Source of the DNA: Methanomicrobiales archaeon
GTDB lineage: Archaea; Halobacteriota; Methanomicrobia; Methanomicrobiales; Methanospirillaceae
DNA length: 9,312 bases
Direction: 5' to 3'
Assembly (NCBI GenBank): GCA_012520015.1
Contig: JAAYPD010000222.1
Location: 1-9,312, forward strand
Part shown: piece by piece, positions 1-5,481 of the stretch
Numbering within the stretch: position 1 is the stretch's first letter
Layout of the letters: each line of letters begins with the position of its first letter
Notes under the pieces: generated by a model
Told to the model about the DNA's origin: nothing
Seen by the model: the letters and a program-made list of their open reading frames with translations, nothing else
Database searches by the model: none
Translations under genes and position numbers: made by a program

Positions 1-1
1 G

Positions 2-1426
2 TCATTTGTGGCGGTTGACAAGACCTCCCTTGGGGGATGGCATGCAGCATGGGCCGAACTTCTTAAAGCCGGAATAGATCCTGAACGAGACCTTTCCAGT
101 CTGACCTTTGACGGAACACATGACTCGGTGGTATTTGCAGTCCTTGCAGGAGAAAAAGATGCCGGAACCGTCAGGAGTTCCCAGCTTGAACGGATGGCAA
201 ACGAAAAGAAGATAAACCTGTCAGAAATTAAGGTTCTAAACTCTCAGGAGGGCAGGTACCCGCATTACCCTTATCTTCTCTCCACCCCATTGTTCCCTGA
301 GTGGCCATTTGCTGCAGTAACCGGGACTGATCACGAACTTAGCAAGGACGTCGCGATTGCCCTCCTAAGCATGGACCCGGACGATCCTGCAGCCAAGGCA
401 TCCAGGGGAGCCGGATGGGCGGTTCCACAGGATCATACAAAAGTTCATGAACTGTTACGGTCACTTCAGTTTCCACCATATGACCAGTATGGAAAACCCA
501 CCATCAGGGAGGTCTTAAACCAGTACTGGCAGACCATTCTTGCGGTCATTCTTGGTATAGTCATCCTTGTCATCATTCTTGCCTATACACTCCGGACAAA
601 GAGGAGACTGGAGGAGTCAAAAGCAGAACTCCTGAAGACTCATGATGAACTTGCACAATCAAGAGAGGAGATCCTTGACTCTATCCATTATGCACAGCTG
701 ATTCAGCAGTCAATATTCCCATCAGAAGAAGAGAAGGACATGTACCTGGGTGAGTATTTCACTATCATTAAACCACGCGATATCGTCGGGGGTGACTATT
801 ACCTCCTGAAAGAGACATCTGACGGGTTTTTCATAGCCGTTGCAGACTGCACAGGACACGGAGTTCCAGGGGCTATGATGACGATGATGACAAGCACACT
901 GCTCTGCCAGGTAATGACAGGCAATCCGGATGGCAAACCGGCTTTCATCCTGGAAAGACTTCATGATCTGGTGCAGCAGACACTTAAGGCACAGTCTGAT
1001 AAAAAACATCTTGAAAACGGTCTTGACATTGCACTTTGCAAAGTATATCCTGACAGGCAGGAGATCTTCTTTGCCGGCGGGGGACTGCCGCTTATCATCG
1101 CTGATGAAACAGGTGTCCGCGAGATTGCAGGAGACCGGATGCACCTTGGGTTTTCCAGGGAGAAGGGAGAAATATCCTTTACCGACCATATGATCCCATA
1201 TACAACAAAGACCAGTATATACCTGATAACAGACGGTATCCTGGACCTTCCGGGGGGACAACACGGGCATGGGCTTGGAAGGAAAAAACTCCTTGAACTT
1301 ATCGGAAATATTTCTAACCTGCCGATGACAACACAGGGAGAGATGGTGATGCAGGCACTAAAAACCCACCAGGGAACATGGACAGCAAAGGATGACCTTA
1401 CCATCATCGGGTTTAAGATCAGGTAG
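2..1426 (+). CDS. SiaA-like membrane phosphatase: PhnD-like sensor domain + TM + SpoIIE/PP2C domain (5' end missing)
   Basis: This is probably a membrane-bound sensor phosphatase that removes phosphate from the SiaC-like protein encoded two genes downstream. The frame is open to the window edge, and the first residues already lie inside a conserved domain, so the true start is upstream; the GTG at 8 is not a credible start. Counting from that GTG codon, residues 1-165 resemble the C-terminal half of a PhnD-type (phosphate/phosphonate ABC) binding protein, with TSLGGWHAAW, GIDPERD, GTHDSVVFAVLAG and DAGTVRSSQLERM. A transmembrane helix follows at about 174-194, then a charged coiled coil (198-222). 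The SpoIIE/PP2C domain runs from about 225 to 472: IHYAQLIQQSIFP linker, metal-site GGDYY (261-265), ADCTGHGVPGAMM (279-291), LDIAL (339-343), TDG (408-410) and KDDLTIIGF (461-469). All expected metal-binding aspartates are visible (263, 280, 409, 463). There is no HAMP domain, unlike Pseudomonas SiaA. The phosphatase assignment is firm. The SiaC substrate is inferred from context, and the ligand is unknown. Confidence 0.9.
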   Translation, partial: SFVAVDKTSLGGWHAAWAELLKAGIDPERDLSSLTFDGTHDSVVFAVLAGEKDAGTVRSSQLERMANEKKINLSEIKVLNSQEGRYPHYPYLLSTPLFPEWPFAAVTGTDHELSKDVAIALLSMDPDDPAAKASRGAGWAVPQDHTKVHELLRSLQFPPYDQYGKPTIREVLNQYWQTILAVILGIVILVIILAYTLRTKRRLEESKAELLKTHDELAQSREEILDSIHYAQLIQQSIFPSEEEKDMYLGEYFTIIKPRDIVGGDYYLLKETSDGFFIAVADCTGHGVPGAMMTMMTSTLLCQVMTGNPDGKPAFILERLHDLVQQTLKAQSDKKHLENGLDIALCKVYPDRQEIFFAGGGLPLIIADETGVREIAGDRMHLGFSREKGEISFTDHMIPYTTKTSIYLITDGILDLPGGQHGHGLGRKKLLELIGNISNLPMTTQGEMVMQALKTHQGTWTAKDDLTIIGFKIR

Positions 1427-1435
1427 GAGAGAGAT

Positions 1436-1975
1436 ATGGAGAATTTATTAAAATTACATAAAATTTTCAATGAAAAAGGCGTTCTTATCAGTTTTAACGG
1501 TCCATTATCAAACAGTATCATCGAAGAGATCGGAAATGCGATAAAAATTTACCTTCAGGAAGAAGAGAGGGAAAAAGGAACAATCTCTGATATCTTCTCG
1601 GTGTATATCGAACAGACACAGAATATCTGCAATTATAACTCCAGGCATGACCTTGATGAGGAACACCAGTCATCAATTATCCTAATCAGTTACCATGAGA
1701 ACAAGTATCATATCACTTCAGGTAATAGTATCAGAAAAAACGACATACCGGACCTTAAAAGAAAACTTGAGCATATAAACAGCCTTGACAAGGAAGGGTT
1801 GAAACAATATCACAAGGAACAGAGAAGAAGGTTACGCGAACCGGATGCAACAAGTGCAGGGCTTGGCCTTATTGATATTGCACGAAGGACTGACGGAGGG
1901 CTCTTATTCAGGTTCGAACCCATGGATGAGGAGTTTGACTTCTTCAGCCTTCAGGTCACGGTCCAGGGGACATGA
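1436..1975 (+). CDS. siaB: SiaB family protein kinase
   Basis: This is a cytoplasmic GHKL-like kinase of the SiaB family (179 aa, usual length), expected to phosphorylate the SiaC-like partner encoded immediately downstream and so to oppose the upstream phosphatase. Family signatures are: LISFNGPLSNSIIEEIG near the N-terminus (17-33); the N-box-like VYIEQTQNICNY (56-67), with E59 and N63 as likely Mg-ATP residues; YHITSGNSI (91-99); LDKEGLKQYHKEQRR (117-131); the glycine box GLGLIDIARR (142-151); and a closing FDFFSLQVTV strand (167-176). The ATG start is supported by a GGAG ribosome binding site at 1426-1429, six bases upstream, which overlaps the stop codon of the phosphatase gene. The stop overlaps the next start as ATGA at 1972-1975. 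Kinase activity on SiaC is known for the Pseudomonas homologue and inferred here. Confidence 0.9.
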   Translation: MENLLKLHKIFNEKGVLISFNGPLSNSIIEEIGNAIKIYLQEEEREKGTISDIFSVYIEQTQNICNYNSRHDLDEEHQSSIILISYHENKYHITSGNSIRKNDIPDLKRKLEHINSLDKEGLKQYHKEQRRRLREPDATSAGLGLIDIARRTDGGLLFRFEPMDEEFDFFSLQVTVQGT

Positions 1976-2355
1976 ACATGCTTCATATTCCTGCAACGAA
2001 ATCTACACCGGAGATCTCTTTTTCCGAAGAGTCTCATACGCTTTTCATCATTGGAGAGTCGTACCCGGAGAATACATTTGCATTTTTCGAGCCTGTCTTT
2101 GAATGGCTCCATATGAACCTGCCGGGTATGAAGAAACTTAATCTGCATGTTAATATCAGTTACATGAACTCAAGCAGCACAAAATGCATGCTGGATATCC
2201 TGGATCTTCTGGCAAAATCAAAACAGGCAGGATCTGACGTCTCTGTCAGCTGGTATTATGACCGGGAGAATGATCGGGCCCTTGATATTGCAGAGGAGTT
2301 TGAAGAAGATGCAGAAGTACCGTTTGAAATAATCGCATCCGAACAGGTATTATGA
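1972..2355 (+). CDS. siaC: SiaC family regulatory phosphoprotein
   Basis: This is a small (127 aa) cytoplasmic partner-switch protein of the SiaC (DUF1987) family. In Pseudomonas, SiaC is phosphorylated by SiaB and dephosphorylated by SiaA, and only one form binds the output enzyme SiaD. Family motifs are visible: ATKSTPEISF (8-17), GESYPENTFAFFEPVFEWL (28-46), SYMNSSSTK (63-71) and VSWYYDREND (95-104). The phosphoacceptor should be one of the Ser/Thr residues in NSSSTK (66-71), matching the region around Thr68 of Pseudomonas SiaC; the exact residue cannot be fixed by eye. The chosen start overlaps the siaB stop (ATGA). A second ATG at 1978 is possible and sits at a better distance (seven bases) from the AGGGGA at 1965-1970. 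Both starts keep the whole family domain. The stop overlaps the next gene in the same way. Confidence 0.9.
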   Translation: MNMLHIPATKSTPEISFSEESHTLFIIGESYPENTFAFFEPVFEWLHMNLPGMKKLNLHVNISYMNSSSTKCMLDILDLLAKSKQAGSDVSVSWYYDRENDRALDIAEEFEEDAEVPFEIIASEQVL

Positions 2356-3593
2356 ATAAAGAGTCTGAAATCAATACCGATACTGTCATCAGGAAGATAG
2401 AGGAACTGGAGGAGGATTCTTCCCCGCTTGCACATGATTATATTGATCTTGGTTATGCATACATAAAACATGTTGAGCGGATGGAAAAGATCCTTGGGAT
2501 CTCTGACAAATTTTATTCTGACCTGAAAAACACGAGTGAACAGTTACTGCTTACCCAGGAGGCATTAAGGGAGAATGAAGAGAAGTTTATCTCAATCTTT
2601 CAGAAGACTCCTGATCCGATCCTTATCGTTAATGAATCATTCCGGATAACCGAGGTGAACAGGTGGTTTGAGTCTGTCTTTCGAAGGCCCAGGGAGACTG
2701 TGATCGGGGAGCACCTGGATGATATCGCTATTAATATCACCGAGGCCGGAATCCGGGAGGTTATCGAAGGGCCGGAGGGGGATGTTCAGGCTTATCATGC
2801 TGAGATGAATATCATGAACGGGTGTGGCAATCCGTTCACTGCTGATGTCTCGTTTTCACCGATACGGATACGAAATGAACCCTGCCTGATCATTCAGATT
2901 CATAATATTGACGATATTCGAAAGGCTCATAATGCAGTCTCACAGGTGAATCAGAAGCTGAAGATTCTTGCCAGTGTGACCAGGCATGATATCTTAAACC
3001 GGGTCATGGTGATCTCTGCTTATTCTGATATCATTAAGGAAGGTATTACCGACCCTGAGATGAAAAAGAGGATAGAGGCGATTAGTCAGTCATCGGATGA
3101 GATCAGAACTCTCATCAATTTCACAAGGGAATACCAGGAGCTTAATTCTGCTGAGCCTGCATGGCAAAGTCCTGATGCTATCCTTGCCCGCCCGCTGCTA
3201 AGGAATATGATACCTGGTATATCACCTGACTCATCTCTTGAGGGTCTTGAGATCTATGCAGACCGTTTGCTCGAAAAAGTGTTTTATAACCTTATTGATA
3301 ATTCTTTCCGCCACGGAGCAGATGTCTCCAAAATTTCACTTTCATATCATCTGCAAAGCAACGGGGAGTTAATTATCTTATACGAGGACGATGGAGGTGG
3401 TGTCAGCCCTGAAGAGAAGGCACAGATTTTTAAGAAAGGGTTTGGTAAGAACACCGGCATGGGATTGTTCTTGATCAGCGAGATCCTCTCTATTACCGGG
3501 ATAAGTATTTCAGAGACCGGGGAGCATGGAAAGGGCGTCAGGTTTGAGATTCGCGTTCCTGCCGGCATGCACAGGTTTGTCACAAAGGAGTAA
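2352..3593 (+). CDS. PAS domain sensor histidine kinase with SiaD-like N-terminal helical segment
   Basis: This is a soluble histidine kinase (413 aa, no membrane segment), probably the output enzyme of the SiaABC switch. Residues 24-75 are helical/coiled coil (LAHDYIDLGYAYIKHVERM, EKILGISDKF). They resemble my recollection of the segment before the catalytic domain in SiaD-type outputs, and I infer that they dock SiaC. A PAS domain covers about 76-188 (EEKFISIFQKTPDPILIVNE to IIQIHNIDDI). The dimerisation/phosphoacceptor helix carries RHDILN with His212, the form common in methanogen kinases. The ATPase domain has the N box FYNLIDNSFRHG (311-322), G1 box EDDGGGVS (345-352), IFKKGFGKNTG and G2 box GMGLFLISEIL (369-379), so it looks catalytically intact. 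There is no receiver, GGDEF or DNA-binding domain, and no response regulator in the window, so the phosphate must go to a protein encoded elsewhere. Translation is probably coupled to siaC through ATGA at 2352-2355; the ribosome site (AGGT, 2345-2348) is weak. Confidence 0.88.
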   Translation: MNKESEINTDTVIRKIEELEEDSSPLAHDYIDLGYAYIKHVERMEKILGISDKFYSDLKNTSEQLLLTQEALRENEEKFISIFQKTPDPILIVNESFRITEVNRWFESVFRRPRETVIGEHLDDIAINITEAGIREVIEGPEGDVQAYHAEMNIMNGCGNPFTADVSFSPIRIRNEPCLIIQIHNIDDIRKAHNAVSQVNQKLKILASVTRHDILNRVMVISAYSDIIKEGITDPEMKKRIEAISQSSDEIRTLINFTREYQELNSAEPAWQSPDAILARPLLRNMIPGISPDSSLEGLEIYADRLLEKVFYNLIDNSFRHGADVSKISLSYHLQSNGELIILYEDDGGGVSPEEKAQIFKKGFGKNTGMGLFLISEILSITGISISETGEHGKGVRFEIRVPAGMHRFVTKE

Positions 3594-3649
3594 TCAGAAG
3601 GGGGGAAGGATTTCGGATACCTGGTGAAGTATGTTCTGGTATCAGAGGA

Positions 3650-3694
3650 CCGGGTGGAATGATACAGCAAACCCTGTTTTAGATTACCACCCGG
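3650..3694. repeat. Inverted repeat after the signalling operon
   Basis: CCGGGTGG (3650-3657) is perfectly complementary to CCACCCGG (3687-3694). The stem extends with AAT (3658-3660) against ATT (3683-3685) across a single bulged A (3686). The loop holds a smaller ACAG...CTGT pair (3664-3667 with 3674-3677). It begins 57 bases after the kinase stop. No U-tract follows, so it is not a classical intrinsic terminator. It may be a transcript 3'-end structure or a protein binding site. Confidence 0.55.
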
Positions 3695-3718
3695 GCTGCG
3701 ACCCTGCTATGGGGAAGG

Positions 3719-3726
3719 GATAAATA
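3719..3726 (+). promoter_or_regulatory. Candidate archaeal TATA box for the first pilin-like gene
   Basis: GATAAATA lies after a purine-rich stretch (GGGGAAGG) that could act as a BRE. Initiation about 25 bases downstream, near 3748, would leave a short leader of roughly 25 bases before the GTG at 3773, including the GGGGTG ribosome site. It departs from the methanogen consensus TTTATATA, so support is moderate. Confidence 0.4.
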
Positions 3727-3762
3727 GTTTCATGAACTTTGAGAGAGATATTAGTAATATCC

Positions 3763-3768
3763 GGGGTG
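3763..3768 (+). promoter_or_regulatory. Ribosome binding site deciding a GTG start
   Basis: GGGGTG lies four bases before the GTG at 3773 and partly matches the GGTGAT end of the archaeal anti-Shine-Dalgarno complement. No other start codon in frame could keep the short basic/polar leader in front of the pilin-like helix, so this site supports the GTG start. Confidence 0.5.
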
Positions 3769-3772
3769 GGGC

Positions 3773-5344
3773 GTGAAACAGGAGCAGGGGCTATCAGAGG
3801 TGATCGGGTTTTTGATGATTATAGCTCTGCTGGGGATTTTATTTTCGATGTATCTTCTTTATATTGTTCCTTTGCAGGGCAGGGATTCAGAGATCTCCCA
3901 TATGAATAAGGTAAAGGAGCAGTTCACCGGGATAACCCTGGATGTTAATTCATTGATCGTTAATGAAAAATTAAATTATCCAATTCAAAGGGTCATTAGT
4001 CTTGGTTCAGGCCAGGAGGGGTCAACTGGTGCGTTAAGTATTTTTCCGGTTCAGTCGTATTTCGGGTCGAGTGGGACATTAAGTGTGGATTCGAGGGATC
4101 CTAATCCTGAACTGGGTAAGATAACGTTCACGTTACGGGGAACGGGAGTAAAAAAGACAGAAAATGTTGAGGAAAATGATATAGAATATAAGTATGATGA
4201 CAAAAAGGAGTTGGGAAGTTCAGGTATCGTTATTAAACCACAACGTTTTATTTTAAATTATCATGTTGATGACACACAGGTTACCAATTCTGATATTATT
4301 ACCATCAGTTCTGAACCAGACTGGTCAGTAATAGCCAGGGTAATTAATCGCTATGATAAAAATTACGTAAACATTACCAATGATGATGATATACCAGGAG
4401 ATTTAACAATTACCGTGCTTAAAGAAGGAAAAAAAACAATAGATAATCTTTCAGTGCATCAATATGTTGAAAAAAATACAAATTATTCTATTAACTTGTA
4501 CGACTGGACTTATGGATTGGCGGATGTTTTAGGCAAAACATATAATGTTACCTATAGCACGAATGGAGTAAACGGAGGTGATCCATTATCTATAGGTCAG
4601 GTAAAATATCCAGAGATCCCTTTGCAGGAGGTTAAAACTAATTATGACTTTCAAAGAACTCACCCGCTCTCGATGTTTTCATTTCAATCAAATAATAAAT
4701 ACTGGATAAACCAGGAGTACCAGTACCAATGGGGAGCAACATTCGTAAATCAGACGGAGGGGACAGCGTTAACTTTTTTACCACCTGTTAACATTAAGAA
4801 AAAAGATGGAATAATTCATATTGATCTGACTGATACAATTATCGAAACTCATAGTGCAGGAAATCCGCAAGTCTCAATAAGCAGTACTCAAAATAACCCG
4901 GTGATTATCAAATTGTTGAATTTATCTGAAACAATTAATGATTATGAATTACTGGATGGTGCACCCAATGCAAAATATCTGATAATTACTGCTTCGGGGT
5001 TTGCCAATGTTGAGGACCGTGATAAATGGAGAAGTGTCTTCACGACTATTTGTGAAAAGGCCAAATACGAAAACAGCAACGGCATTACAACACGGAACAT
5101 CACGGTAACTGATAAACCACTTGATTCAACTCATACAGGTCCGAGCTTATTTATTGCCTGGGACGATGATCCTGCGGGATTCGATCTCACGAATATCGTG
5201 AATGATGATGCATATCCCACTCTTCAGGATGTAATTGATGAATTTGATGATGATAATGGAATTTGGGATATTGACCAAAATTATCTAAAAATATCATATA
5301 AACGAGCTGACATTTCATTCTCACTGTACAATTTAGGTCAGTAG
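3773..5344 (+). CDS. Exported protein with archaeal type IV pilin-like N-terminus, body of unknown function
   Basis: This 523 aa protein has a very short N-terminal leader, MKQEQG, followed by LSEVIGFLMIIALLGILF. That is the class III (prepilin-type) layout of archaeal pilin-like proteins, with likely cleavage after Gly6 and a hydrophobic helix at about 7-33. The mature part should lie outside the membrane. After the helix, GRDSEISHMNKVKEQFTGIT (36-55) looks like a continuation of the pilin helix. The remainder is predicted beta-rich, with several possible N-glycosylation sequons (for example NIT at 200-202 and NLS at 383-385) and an acidic C-terminal part (463-501). I recognise the general type, namely long uncharacterised pilin-like proteins of methanogens, but not a named function. 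It is much longer than a normal major pilin, so it is more likely a minor pilin, a membrane-anchored surface protein or an adhesin component. The gene is more A+T-rich than the signalling operon. Start: GTG with GGGGTG four bases upstream. Confidence 0.8.
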   Translation: MKQEQGLSEVIGFLMIIALLGILFSMYLLYIVPLQGRDSEISHMNKVKEQFTGITLDVNSLIVNEKLNYPIQRVISLGSGQEGSTGALSIFPVQSYFGSSGTLSVDSRDPNPELGKITFTLRGTGVKKTENVEENDIEYKYDDKKELGSSGIVIKPQRFILNYHVDDTQVTNSDIITISSEPDWSVIARVINRYDKNYVNITNDDDIPGDLTITVLKEGKKTIDNLSVHQYVEKNTNYSINLYDWTYGLADVLGKTYNVTYSTNGVNGGDPLSIGQVKYPEIPLQEVKTNYDFQRTHPLSMFSFQSNNKYWINQEYQYQWGATFVNQTEGTALTFLPPVNIKKKDGIIHIDLTDTIIETHSAGNPQVSISSTQNNPVIIKLLNLSETINDYELLDGAPNAKYLIITASGFANVEDRDKWRSVFTTICEKAKYENSNGITTRNITVTDKPLDSTHTGPSLFIAWDDDPAGFDLTNIVNDDAYPTLQDVIDEFDDDNGIWDIDQNYLKISYKRADISFSLYNLGQ

Positions 5345-5350
5345 GAAAAG

Positions 5351-5380
5351 ACTTTATTATCTTTTTTACTATTTCTGTCT
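5351..5380 (+). terminator. T-rich archaeal terminator-like tract
   Basis: A pyrimidine-rich stretch begins seven bases after the stop of the first pilin-like gene. It contains TTTATTAT, a run of six T (5362-5367) and ATTTCTGTCT. Archaeal RNA polymerase terminates at such T-tracts without needing a hairpin. It separates this gene from the next, which has its own promoter candidate. Confidence 0.55.
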
Positions 5381-5422
5381 CTTAACCATCCTGCTACTTT
5401 ATTCTACTTGGAAACAAGGTAA

Positions 5423-5430
5423 GATATAAG
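5423..5430 (+). promoter_or_regulatory. Candidate archaeal TATA box for the PKD surface-protein gene
   Basis: GATATAAG sits 59 bases before the preferred ATG at 5482. Initiation about 25 bases downstream (near 5450) would give a leader of about 30 bases containing the ribosome binding site at 5472-5477. A second TATA-like string, TATAAAT at 5462-5468, lies too close to the start to serve it. Confidence 0.5.
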
Positions 5431-5471
5431 ACAAACCAGATCCATGCTCTACTCCTCTACCTATAAATGCC

Positions 5472-5477
5472 GGTGAT
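5472..5477 (+). promoter_or_regulatory. Ribosome binding site that selects the internal ATG
   Basis: GGTGAT exactly matches the complement of the extreme 3' end of archaeal 16S rRNA and lies four bases before ATG 5482. The alternative upstream ATG at 5467 has no such site and would add MPVIV in front of the normal short pilin leader. The site therefore favours 5482. Confidence 0.65.
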
Positions 5478-5481
5478 TGTA

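Noticed and set aside
8..10. GTG as the true start of the phosphatase gene
   Set aside because: The frame stays open to the window edge, and the first residues are already in the middle of a PhnD-like domain. The gene is cut by the window boundary.
722..1521. Open frames on the minus strand and in another + frame across the phosphatase domain
   Set aside because: They lie fully over a conserved SpoIIE/PP2C coding region or its junction with siaB, and their translations show no recognisable domain. They are shadows of the real gene.
3347..3670. Minus-strand open frame over the kinase C-terminus and the following gap
   Set aside because: It is mostly antisense to the conserved ATPase domain, and its translation shows no domain.
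3594..3772. Possible small gene, tRNA or CRISPR element in the gap
   Set aside because: No tRNA cloverleaf, no repeated spacer units and no open frame with a credible start were seen. Only the inverted repeat and promoter-like signals are supported.
5462..5468. TATAAAT as promoter of the PKD surface protein
   Set aside because: Initiation about 25 bases downstream would fall inside the coding region after ATG 5482, so GATATAAG at 5423-5430 is the better candidate.
5467..5481. ATG at 5467 as start of the PKD surface protein
   Set aside because: It lacks a ribosome binding site, and it would place MPVIV before the usual short leader. ATG 5482 has GGTGAT four bases upstream.
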